Notes: generated by a model from the sequence alone, not told the origin. DNA of 6,499 bases from Pyrinomonadaceae bacterium (GCA_013812565.1 JACCTF010000059.1:1-6499), one strand, 5' to 3'. Positions 1 through 6,237 are shown, counted from the first letter of the stretch. Translations and numbers: made by a program.

Positions 1-1
1 G

Positions 2-1996
2 GCACTACTTCCACTCCAGCCTGAGACCCTCATTGAGCGGAGAGGCGACGCCCCGTGGCCAAATCTTAACCACTACCGCATCATCAAGCGATCGACGGTG
101 CCGCCGCGTCGGCCGGTATGGCTGACGGCCAAACTCCCGGAAGATTTTAACGCCGACTCTGTTCGCGTTCTCGCCGCTGGTTCCTCGTCCGCGATTCCTG
201 TCAAGGTGGACTGGAAGGTCCCTCACGCCAAGATCAGTTGGATCTCAACGGGAGCAGAAAACTATCACGTTTATTTTGACACCTTGCGCGGCGGTGAGAC
301 AACGCGAATGGTGGAGCCCGCCATGATCGGGGCGGGAGAGCGCATAACTTATGGCCGGGCGGGGGTCCGCGGCAAGCTTGCCGTTGGACTCTGGGCCCAT
401 CCGGCACCCGTTGATATGGATGGAGACGGAGATACGGATTTGATCGTGGGTTGCCCGGATCGTCCCTCGAACGGGATCTACCTGTTCAAGAATATCGGAT
501 CGAATGACAAACCGCTTTTTGATCGGGCCGAATGGCTCGGGCCAGGCAAGAAAGACTTGGTGGCGGCCGATTACAACGGCGATGGCTTCGTCGATCTGGT
601 CTACAGCGGCGGCTATTATAGTGACGTCGCCCGCAATAAGTTGACCAGGCCGGTCGTCATCGACTTGAAAAGGGATTACCACATCGGACGAGACGACTTG
701 TGGTACCCCGCTGATTGGGACGGTGATGGAAAGATAGATCTCTTAAACGGCGTGAGCGATTGGCGAGATTACGGGTGGGACGATGCTTTCAATGAAAAAG
801 GTGAATGGCTGAGGGGGCCACTGCACGGCTACATCTACTTTTTCCGTAACACCGGCTCGAATGAAAAACCCCAATACGCGGCGCCGGTTCTTTTGAAAGC
901 CGACAATCGGACGATTGATCAGTACGGAAGCCCCATCCCGAATCCGGTTGACTGGCTCGGGACCGGCCGGCTCGATTTGCTAGCCTCTAACTTCATCGAC
1001 TCCATCACCCTTTACCGAAACACAGGTGCCCGTCACCAGCCGGAACTCGCGGCCGGGGAATTATTGAAAATCAACGGCGAAGTTTTGCGGATGGACCTAT
1101 GTATGATTCAACCGCGCGTCGTCAATTGGCATCAGGATGGGCGTCCCTCTTTGATCGTCGGGGAGGAGGACGGCACCGTGTCGCTGCTCGAAAACCTGGC
1201 AGCGCGCGGTCAAGAACCCCGCTTCGCGCCGCCCCGTTACCTTGAGCAAGCAGACCCTTACCTGAAGAGCGGCGCGCTCTCGCGCCCGGTGGCTGTCGAT
1301 TGGAACGGCGACGGCAAACTCGACCTCATCGCCGGCAACTCGGCCGGCTATGTGCAATTCTTCGAGAATGTTGGTTCTCCAGATCGCCCGGCCTTTGTGG
1401 ATCACGGGTATCTTCGGGCGGGCGGAAAAACGATTCGACATCTGGCGGGGCCGAACGGGTCCGTTCAAGGGCCGGCCGAAATCAAGTGGGGTTACACGAA
1501 CCCTTCAGTGGCAGATTGGGATCTGGACGGAAAGCTAGACATTCTGGTCAATGACATTTGGGGCGCTCCCGTGTGGTACCAAAACACGGGGACCGCCGCC
1601 CGCCCGGCGCTCGCTCCCGCGCAACCGATTGAGGTGGAATGGCAGGGAGTGTCTCCGAAACCGGATTGGGTTTGGTGGGAGCCCAAAGGCAAACAGTTGG
1701 TCACCCAGTGGCGGACAACACCGGAAGTGGTAGATTGGGATGGAGACGGTGATCTCGACCTCATCTCCGACTCGGAAGAAGGCCCCGTTTGGTACGAGAA
1801 CACGGGGTCGCGGTCAAGGCCGGTCATGCATCTTCGAGGAACTATCATTAAAGTAAAACTAGCCGGACACAACCCGACTCCGAACGCCGCGGACTGGAAC
1901 GGCGATGGCCGACTGGACTTAATTGTGGGGGCTGAGGACGGTTTTCTCTACTACTTCGAGCGCTCATACATTCAGGAATCTTATGATCAGCAGTAA
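2..1996 (+). CDS. FG-GAP/VCBS repeat protein, 5'-truncated by the window edge
   Basis: The C-terminal 664 residues of a large FG-GAP/VCBS-repeat (integrin alpha-type beta-propeller) protein, probably extracytoplasmic and calcium-binding. The frame is open from base 2. The first candidate start, GTG at 98, has no Shine-Dalgarno sequence and cuts into what looks like a beta-rich domain (about residues 5-90, counting from that GTG), so the real start lies outside the window. Nine repeat cores follow. Those at residues 106, 158, 206, 401, 473, 546 and 599 keep the calcium-loop pattern DxDxDG or close variants (e.g. VDWDGDGDLDLI). The cores at 285 (DWLGTGRLDLL) and 343 (NWHQDGRPSLIVG) have lost acidic residues. 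Most cores are followed by a strand of the type YFxNTGSxxxP. Ligand and biological role are not evident. FG-GAP proteins are often secreted or surface adhesion or carbohydrate-associated proteins. The stop at 1994 is followed within 60 bp by a decayed propeller fragment of another family. Family assignment is firm; function is unknown. Confidence 0.9.
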   Translation, partial: ALLPLQPETLIERRGDAPWPNLNHYRIIKRSTVPPRRPVWLTAKLPEDFNADSVRVLAAGSSSAIPVKVDWKVPHAKISWISTGAENYHVYFDTLRGGETTRMVEPAMIGAGERITYGRAGVRGKLAVGLWAHPAPVDMDGDGDTDLIVGCPDRPSNGIYLFKNIGSNDKPLFDRAEWLGPGKKDLVAADYNGDGFVDLVYSGGYYSDVARNKLTRPVVIDLKRDYHIGRDDLWYPADWDGDGKIDLLNGVSDWRDYGWDDAFNEKGEWLRGPLHGYIYFFRNTGSNEKPQYAAPVLLKADNRTIDQYGSPIPNPVDWLGTGRLDLLASNFIDSITLYRNTGARHQPELAAGELLKINGEVLRMDLCMIQPRVVNWHQDGRPSLIVGEEDGTVSLLENLAARGQEPRFAPPRYLEQADPYLKSGALSRPVAVDWNGDGKLDLIAGNSAGYVQFFENVGSPDRPAFVDHGYLRAGGKTIRHLAGPNGSVQGPAEIKWGYTNPSVADWDLDGKLDILVNDIWGAPVWYQNTGTAARPALAPAQPIEVEWQGVSPKPDWVWWEPKGKQLVTQWRTTPEVVDWDGDGDLDLISDSEEGPVWYENTGSRSRPVMHLRGTIIKVKLAGHNPTPNAADWNGDGRLDLIVGAEDGFLYYFERSYIQESYDQQ

Positions 1997-2035
1997 CCCG
2001 GGCGAACGGTACTGTCAGGTTAAGCAGCGGATGAT

Positions 2036-2251
2036 GCAATCTGACTATGCATGCGGCAGTTCTACTGCTTGAGCGAGAACGTTGCGGTCGGGTTAATCGA
2101 GGCATCGCCCGAAGGGTATCGGGAGAAGGGACGCTTCCGCATCCCGCAAGACTCCCTGCCTACTTGGACGCATCCGATCATCGCCGGAGGTCGCCTCTAC
2201 CTCCGAGACCAGGACACCATCTACGCTTTCGATGTCGGGCAGAACAGGTAG
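2036..2251 (+). pseudogene. Remnant of a PQQ-type (BamB-like) beta-propeller protein, C-terminal end only
   Basis: A 66-codon open frame from ATG 2051 reads like the last blade and a half of a PQQ-binding-like/BamB-like beta-propeller protein. Such proteins usually have roughly 400 residues and often end in a pattern like SLPTWTHPIIAGGRLYLRDQ followed by a short YxFDV strand; both are seen here at about 2153-2238. The homology seems to begin before the ATG. In the neighbouring frame, 2046-2057 reads Tyr-Ala-Cys-Gly, matching the usual Tyr-Ala-Asp-Gly that precedes the (M)FYCLSE strand. One missing base at about 2058-2059 would rejoin the two frames. No Shine-Dalgarno sequence precedes the ATG, and further upstream only stops and unrelated sequence are found before the FG-GAP gene ends at 1996. 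I read it as a truncated, frameshifted relic, not a functional small gene. The family call is from remembered sequence style, without a search. Confidence 0.62.
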
Positions 2252-2281
2252 TAAGGAGCCGGGAAATGCCACACAGACCCT

Positions 2282-3262
2282 TTAACCATCAGTCGTCAGT
2301 ATCACCTTAATGACACCTTCTGCCCTATCTGCGAAGAGCGTGAAGGCCTCCGGCGCTCTACGCAGCGGCAACCTGTGTGTGAGAAGTGGCTCAATATCGA
2401 TTGCGCCGGTCCTAATCATCTCGACCGCTACGGGGAAGTCGTGCTGGACATTTGGGCCGACGCTATTGATCAACCGCCCCTCGTTATGAAAGAAGTCATA
2501 GAGGGCAAGAGGCTGATGGGAGCGGGTAGGCACCCCGAAGGCGACCACGATCCCATTGCGCCGCACGAGTTTGAGTGCCAGATCGAGCGTTTCTCCTTTG
2601 CCGGCGGCTTCAACTGCCAGATCGACGCCCAGCCCGCCGGTCATCATCCTTACCGTTTCCACCACCTCAATCGAACTCCCGCATAGGGTGTGCGTCGCGC
2701 CCATCTTGCGGGACACAGCCAACCGTTCAGGCAGCAGATCTACCGCAATCAATCGCACTACCCCCATCCGCAGCAAAACGGCAGTGAACAACTGACCGAC
2801 AGGGCCTTGACCTACTACCACTGCCGTTTGGCCTAGCAGGTTCGGCAGCTTAAGGCAGGCATGGAAGACTGTTCCTAAAGGCTGTGCGAGCACAAGCCGG
2901 TCAGCAGGTCCGTCGGGTACGGGGACGGCCATCTCAGGGTAGGTAAGAAAGAACTCTGCTAATCCCTGGTGTTTGATATGAGGAAGTGCCAAGACCCGAT
3001 CACCTTCTTTGTAGCGGTCACACCGTGATTGAACCACCCTTCCGACCAACTCATGAAGCGAAAGCAACGGCGGCAGCGGGATGGTTGCTCCGGCCAGAGC
3101 CGGGTTACTGAAATCGCAAAGGAAGTACGGCAAATCGCTGCCACAGATGGCGCTCGCCTCTACCTTAATGAGCATCTGCCCCTCACCCGTCTCCGGTACA
3201 GGCAGCTCGATCATCTCCAACTGCCGTGGACCAGCGATCTGTCCGGCAAGCATTCTTGTCAC
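2282..3262 (-). CDS. Medium-chain dehydrogenase/reductase (zinc alcohol dehydrogenase superfamily), lobe-less
   Basis: A complete 326-residue MDR-superfamily oxidoreductase, predicted cytoplasmic and NAD(H)-dependent; the substrate is unknown. The N-terminal GroES-like catalytic domain (about 1-125) has the catalytic-zinc cysteine in ICGSD (C40) and a His-Glu pair (H70-E71), although the usual Gly before it is Leu. The Rossmann domain (about 140-280) has the glycine motif VVVGQGPVG (148-156) and an acidic residue at the end of the next strand (D175), which in this family favours NAD over NADP. The four-cysteine structural-zinc lobe is absent: the chain passes from DRVLALP (88-94) almost directly to GLAEFF (100-105), which explains the length below the usual 340-350. 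The Glu/Asp expected in the E/D-P-L/F motif, a common zinc ligand, is Gln127 (QPLG). The start is GTG 3262 because GGAGG lies 6 nt upstream of it; the ATG at 3253 would be 15 nt away. The gene converges on the FG-GAP gene and is divergent from blaI. The family is sure, the reaction is not. Confidence 0.92.
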   Translation of the reverse strand: MTRMLAGQIAGPRQLEMIELPVPETGEGQMLIKVEASAICGSDLPYFLCDFSNPALAGATIPLPPLLSLHELVGRVVQSRCDRYKEGDRVLALPHIKHQGLAEFFLTYPEMAVPVPDGPADRLVLAQPLGTVFHACLKLPNLLGQTAVVVGQGPVGQLFTAVLLRMGVVRLIAVDLLPERLAVSRKMGATHTLCGSSIEVVETVRMMTGGLGVDLAVEAAGKGETLDLALKLVRRNGIVVAFGVPTRSHQPLALYDFFHNEGRLINSVGPNVQHDFPVAVEMIRTGAIDIEPLLTHRLPLRRAPEAFTLFADRAEGVIKVILTTDG

Positions 3263-3264
3263 AA

Positions 3265-3273
3265 ATCACCTCC
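3265..3273 (-). promoter_or_regulatory. Strong ribosome binding site of the dehydrogenase gene
   Basis: On the minus strand this reads GGAGGTGAT, a near-perfect complement of the 16S rRNA 3' end. The GGAGG core lies 6 nt before GTG 3262 and 15 nt before ATG 3253, so it decides for the GTG start. I could not assign convincing -35/-10 boxes further upstream. Confidence 0.75.
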
Positions 3274-3294
3274 GTTCAAATTACTGATGTGTTG

Positions 3295-3308
3295 CAAAAT
3301 TTATTTTG
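3295..3308. repeat. AT-rich 14-bp dyad upstream of the dehydrogenase gene
   Basis: CAAAAT-TT-ATTTTG is a perfect 6-bp inverted repeat with a 2-bp centre. It is located 33-46 bp upstream of the GTG start of the minus-strand dehydrogenase, a position that would suit an operator or a core-promoter overlap. Only the symmetry is observed; regulatory use is inference, and AT-rich dyads of this size arise by chance. Confidence 0.3.
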
Positions 3309-3562
3309 AGGAGCACGAAGGTGCGAGTGGACCAGCCTGTCCTTCGCCAAAATTCTAAGTGTCTGAAAAGATTTGACCTCTCGACTGACTCTCACCACAC
3401 TTGCCAGGATGATAAGTCTCTCCTTTGTACTTCTCCAAACGGAGCTTGACGTTTCAGACCGCAGGGCTGACGTGATGCTATGCGAAGTAGTCGTTCGCTC
3501 TCAGAAGAGTTACACCCGCGTGTGATGCGGTGCTGGTTGTGCACGCTCTCCTCGGGGTCGCC

Positions 3563-3591
3563 GACGGCGGGAGATCACATCGCCCGCCGTC
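3563..3591. repeat. GC-rich hairpin (9-bp perfect stem plus inner 3-bp stem)
   Basis: GACGGCGGG (3563-3571) pairs perfectly with CCCGCCGTC (3583-3591). Inside, after one A/G mismatch, GAT (3573-3575) pairs with ATC (3579-3581) around a CAC loop. It lies about 160 bp before the blaI start and 300 bp before the dehydrogenase start. No run of T follows on either strand, so it is not a canonical intrinsic terminator. It could be an RNA or cruciform structure or part of a decayed repeat element. Confidence 0.55.
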
Positions 3592-3614
3592 TTCACACAT
3601 TAACGTTAGACACT

Positions 3615-3678
3615 TACCCGCTATTTATCCTTCAAAAAAAGGCCTCATGATCCTCGGCGTCCATGCTAATAGCGGGTA
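3615..3678. repeat. 11-bp perfect inverted repeat with 42-bp spacer
   Basis: TACCCGCTATT (3615-3625) and AATAGCGGGTA (3668-3678) are exact reverse complements separated by 42 bp. The right arm shares its last two bases with the first palindrome of the blaI promoter region (starting at 3677). It lies directly upstream of the putative promoter, so it might be a binding site for a second regulator or a looped structure. Function is unknown. Confidence 0.5.
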
Positions 3679-3713
3679 CGAAGATATTCGTTGACAGTAC
3701 GTAAATATTCGTA
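3677..3713. promoter_or_regulatory. Tandem palindromic operators, probable BlaI-type repressor sites
   Basis: Two 16-bp sites of near-identical sequence are present: TACGAAGATATTCGTT (3677-3692) and TACGTAAATATTCGTA (3698-3713). They agree at 13 of 16 positions, and each has dyad symmetry with TACG/CGTA-type ends. Their centres are 21 bp apart, two helical turns, so bound dimers would lie on the same DNA face. They bracket the -35 hexamer TTGACA (3691-3696), and the second fills most of the -35/-10 spacer. BlaI/MecI-family repressors bind palindromes with TAC...GTA ends at overlapping promoters, so autorepression of the blaI operon is the natural reading. The assignment to this repressor is inferred from position and symmetry. 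Confidence 0.72.
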
Positions 3714-3720
3714 ATAATAT
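3691..3720 (+). promoter_or_regulatory. Sigma70-type promoter of the blaI-blaR1 operon
   Basis: A perfect -35 hexamer TTGACA (3691-3696) is followed after 18 bp by TAATAT (3715-3720), a 4/6 match to TATAAT. An alternative -10, TAATAA (3712-3717), would give a short 15-bp spacer. Transcription would begin at about 3727, leaving a leader of about 25 nt that contains the RBS AGGAAGGA at 3735-3742, 9 nt before ATG 3752. Both promoter elements are interleaved with the tandem palindromes, as expected for a repressible promoter. Confidence 0.62.
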
Positions 3721-3751
3721 CCCCGCGAGGCGAAAGGAAGGACTAAGCCAC

Positions 3752-4141
3752 ATGGGTAATCGAAGCTCATCACGACCGACAGATGCAGAACTGGAGATTC
3801 TTTCCGTGCTTTGGCGAAACGGGCCTAGTACGGTGCGCGATGTTCATGCGGCCATCAATGCTTTGAAGCCGACCGGCTACACGACGGTGCTGAAATTGCT
3901 TCAGATCATGATCGATAAGGGCTTGGTGAGACGCGACGAGAGTGAGCGAGCCCATGTTTACGAAGCTCGATTCGGGCAGGAGCAGACACAGCGGCAGTTG
4001 TTGGATGATCTACTTGAGCGGGCCTTTGAAGGCTCGGCCTCGAAACTCGTGATGCAAGCACTCTCGAGCGAGAAAGCAACAACCGAAGAACTTGCCGAAA
4101 TCAAACGGCTCTTAAAGAAAGCCGAACGAGGTGCTAAATGA
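3752..4141 (+). CDS. blaI: BlaI/MecI/CopY-family transcriptional repressor
   Basis: A 129-residue BlaI/MecI-family repressor (family size about 120-130), cytoplasmic and DNA-binding as a dimer. The N-terminal winged helix covers about residues 8-80. It has the family opening TDAELEILSVLW (10-21), a helix-turn-helix ending in the recognition helix TGYTTVLKLLQIMIDKGLV region (41-59), and a wing around RRDESERAHVYEA (60-72). The C-terminal helices (about 75-125) should form the dimerisation part, where BlaR1-triggered proteolysis occurs in the staphylococcal proteins; the known Asn-Phe cut site is not recognisable here. The start ATG 3752 has AGGAAGGA 9 nt upstream. The stop TGA overlaps the next gene's ATG (ATGA at 4138-4141), so the sensor is translationally coupled. 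Autoregulation is likely through the palindromes at 3677-3713. The family is certain; the symbol reflects the pairing with a BlaR1-like sensor, not proven beta-lactamase control. Confidence 0.94.
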   Translation: MGNRSSSRPTDAELEILSVLWRNGPSTVRDVHAAINALKPTGYTTVLKLLQIMIDKGLVRRDESERAHVYEARFGQEQTQRQLLDDLLERAFEGSASKLVMQALSSEKATTEELAEIKRLLKKAERGAK

Positions 4142-6237
4142 TTCAATTAGAGAATGTGCTCGCTGAGCCTATTCTTCAAGCCTTCGGTTGGGCGCTGATT
4201 CATTTCATCTGGCAAGGTACTCTGATTGCCGGTCTCCTCGCAGGCGCGCTAATCGTTTTACGCAAATGCTCTGCTAACGCCAGATACGTGGCCGCGACAG
4301 TTACCATGCTGCTGATGTTGGCGGCTCTTGTCACGACCACCGGCCACCTTGTTTTCAGCGTCTCGCATGAAAGAAACAACGAACAAAGCTTAGCCGCGGC
4401 TGTAAAGGAGAGCAGGCAATCAATCCCCACGACAAGTAAGTCGGGTGGATCGGCACAGCAGCGCTTCCACGCCGTAGCTGAATTGTCGTCGTTGGCCTCC
4501 ACCGCTTCCTTCCGGCGATGGACAGTAGAGAAACTAACGCCTTTGTTGCATTGGCTTACGATGTGCTGGATTGGCGGAGTGCTGATTCTTTTTGCTCGAT
4601 TGTGTGGCGGATGGGTAGTCGCAGAGCGGCTTAGACGCCAAGGAATCAGCGGAACCGTTACAGCTTGGCAAAAGCCGCTCGCTCGCATTGCTCAACGAAT
4701 CGACCTTTCGCGTTCGGTGCAATTATGTGAGTCGCTGCTGGTTGAGGTGCCGACCGTCATCGGTTGGTTGCGTCCAATAATCCTTGTACCGCCAAGCGCG
4801 CTCCTCGGACTTACTCCGCAGCAGTTTGAAGCACTGCTTGCCCACGAACTAGCACACATCAAACGGCATGATTACCTCGTCAATCTGTTGCAATCAATCG
4901 TCGAGACGTTGTTGTTCTACCATCCGGCGGTGTGGTGGGTGTCGTCGCACATCCGCGTTGAACGCGAGCATGCTTGTGACGACATGGCAGTTGCGGCGAC
5001 GGGTGATGTATTGGTGTACGCGTATGCACTTACCCAACTTGAAAATCTGCGCGGCGATCTTAAGTCGCAGCTTTCTCTCGCAGCAAACGGCGGTTCGGTG
5101 CTCACGCGCATCCGCCGCCTTATTGAACCTTCTTCACACCAGCCTCGTCGCTTTTCGCCAATATCAACTGTGTGCGCAGTTCCTATGGTCTTAGTTACAG
5201 TTCTAATCAGCTCTTACACTATCCATTCGGAGCACAACCCGGAGTTAAACCATACAGCTTCAGAGCAGGTAGCATTCGCAACGAACAAAGCGTTAACTCA
5301 GGCCAGGCCTTTGATGCCCGCCGTGGATCAAGAGTCGCACCGCGAAGTGACATCCAACATCGCTCGTGATGACACGACTGGTGAGGATGCCAAAACACGA
5401 CGCATCGCCCTATCCGCGCTTGATGATCATGCCGGAACGGTGATCGTTATGAACCCTCGGACGGGCCGCGTCCTCACCATCATCAATCAAGAGTGGGCGC
5501 TGCGACGCCACTGGAGTCCCGCTTCTGTAACCAAGCTGATCACGGCGGTAACTGCCCTTGAAGAAGGAGTCATTAAGCCAAACGAGCAGCTTATTGTTTC
5601 CCCCAAATCTCGGAAGCTTGATCTGACAAGCGCATTGGCTTTCTCCGACAACCGCTACTTCAGGTTTGTCGGAGACCACACCGGGTTCGAGCCGTTCATA
5701 AGAAAAGCGCGGCAACTCGGACTCGGCAGCCCCACCGGCATTAATCACGCGGGTGAAAGCGGCGGATACCTGCCGGAGCAGCACAGCGAAAGCAATGTCG
5801 GGAAGATGGGTGCTTACGGGAGCGGGATCGAAGTAACGCCGATGCAACTGGCCGTACTCGCTTCAGTGATCGCCACCGGCGGCTCGGTGCCCGTCCCCTA
5901 TGTACCTCGCGCGAATGAAAGATCGCCACTCATTAGACCGGATCGCAAACCACCCGACATACCACAAGGGATTCTGCGTCACATCTCTGACGGAATGGTC
6001 GCTGCCGTCAACTACGGCACCGCTAAGCTGGCTTACGATCCTGAATTGAAGATCGCTGGAAAGACGGGGACAACACTTATCGAAGGTTCAAGCAACACTA
6101 AAGTCGGCATGTTTACTTCATATGCGCCAGCGGATGATCCTCGTTTAGTAATCGTTGTGCTCATTGAAGGTAGAAATGAAAGCAGTTCTGTAGCCGCCGG
6201 AGTCGCCGGAAGGATTTATCGAGCGCTCAACAACTAA
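4138..6237 (+). CDS. blaR1: BlaR1-like M56 metalloprotease sensor fused to a PBP-type transpeptidase domain
   Basis: A 699-residue membrane signal-transducing protease, longer than the roughly 585-600 residues of staphylococcal BlaR1/MecR1. Predicted transmembrane helices lie near residues 13-41, 50-75, 136-160 and 342-361. Between helices 3 and 4 lies the cytoplasmic M56 peptidase domain with the zinc motif HELAH (236-240) and the downstream glutamate in REHACDD (E277), so the protease should be active. A linker of about 65 residues leads to an extracytoplasmic domain (about 432-699) with all three penicilloyl-serine motifs: SVTK (S463, K466), SDN (503-505) and KTG (642-644). The flanking text, such as MNPRTGRVL (438-446) and EVTPMQLA (565-572), is of FtsI/MrdA class B PBP style. 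Expected role: beta-lactam or muropeptide acylation or binding outside activates the protease and leads to removal of the BlaI-type repressor encoded just upstream (ATGA overlap). Activity as a true transpeptidase is unproven. The symbol marks homology. Confidence 0.92.
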   Translation: MIQLENVLAEPILQAFGWALIHFIWQGTLIAGLLAGALIVLRKCSANARYVAATVTMLLMLAALVTTTGHLVFSVSHERNNEQSLAAAVKESRQSIPTTSKSGGSAQQRFHAVAELSSLASTASFRRWTVEKLTPLLHWLTMCWIGGVLILFARLCGGWVVAERLRRQGISGTVTAWQKPLARIAQRIDLSRSVQLCESLLVEVPTVIGWLRPIILVPPSALLGLTPQQFEALLAHELAHIKRHDYLVNLLQSIVETLLFYHPAVWWVSSHIRVEREHACDDMAVAATGDVLVYAYALTQLENLRGDLKSQLSLAANGGSVLTRIRRLIEPSSHQPRRFSPISTVCAVPMVLVTVLISSYTIHSEHNPELNHTASEQVAFATNKALTQARPLMPAVDQESHREVTSNIARDDTTGEDAKTRRIALSALDDHAGTVIVMNPRTGRVLTIINQEWALRRHWSPASVTKLITAVTALEEGVIKPNEQLIVSPKSRKLDLTSALAFSDNRYFRFVGDHTGFEPFIRKARQLGLGSPTGINHAGESGGYLPEQHSESNVGKMGAYGSGIEVTPMQLAVLASVIATGGSVPVPYVPRANERSPLIRPDRKPPDIPQGILRHISDGMVAAVNYGTAKLAYDPELKIAGKTGTTLIEGSSNTKVGMFTSYAPADDPRLVIVVLIEGRNESSSVAAGVAGRIYRALNN

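Larger units (their letters stand above)
3263..3751. other. 489-bp divergent intergenic region
   Basis: This lies between the divergent dehydrogenase (-) and blaI-type (+) genes and holds no supported gene. The right end (about 3677-3751) is the blaI promoter, operator and RBS region, and the left end holds the dehydrogenase RBS. Between them are a GC-rich hairpin (3563-3591), an 11-bp inverted repeat (3615-3625/3668-3678), a small AT-rich dyad (3295-3308) and a pair of TA-bounded inverted ends (3356-3364/3608-3616). On the minus strand 3395-3574 is free of stops for 60 codons but has no ATG, no RBS and no recognisable product. The middle 3365-3607 may be a relic of a small repeat or mobile element, but this is not established. 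Confidence 0.6.

Noticed and set aside
98..100. GTG as the real start of the FG-GAP gene
   Set aside because: The frame is open back to base 2 with protein-like text, and no Shine-Dalgarno sequence precedes the GTG, so the gene most likely begins outside the window.
245..682. 145-residue minus-strand open frame inside the FG-GAP gene
   Set aside because: It mirrors the repetitive, GC-rich plus-strand coding sequence; the sense strand has clear repeated calcium-loop motifs and this frame has none.
2185..2205. 7-bp hairpin CGGAGGT/ACCTCCG as a terminator between convergent genes
   Set aside because: It lies inside the propeller coding remnant where the codons explain the bases, and no T-run follows on either strand.
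3029..3358. Plus-strand 109-residue open frame overlapping the dehydrogenase start
   Set aside because: It is antisense to well-supported coding sequence, has a composition without domain features and no RBS.
3478..3600. 40-residue minus-strand open frame from ATG 3600
   Set aside because: It has no ribosome binding site, begins inside or next to a hairpin and shows no recognisable domain; most likely chance.
3601..3616. Integron attC-like right core (AACGTTAGAC)
   Set aside because: GTTAGAC fits the attC R-prime pattern, but I find no complementary R-double-prime box at a normal distance, no integrase and no cassette organisation.
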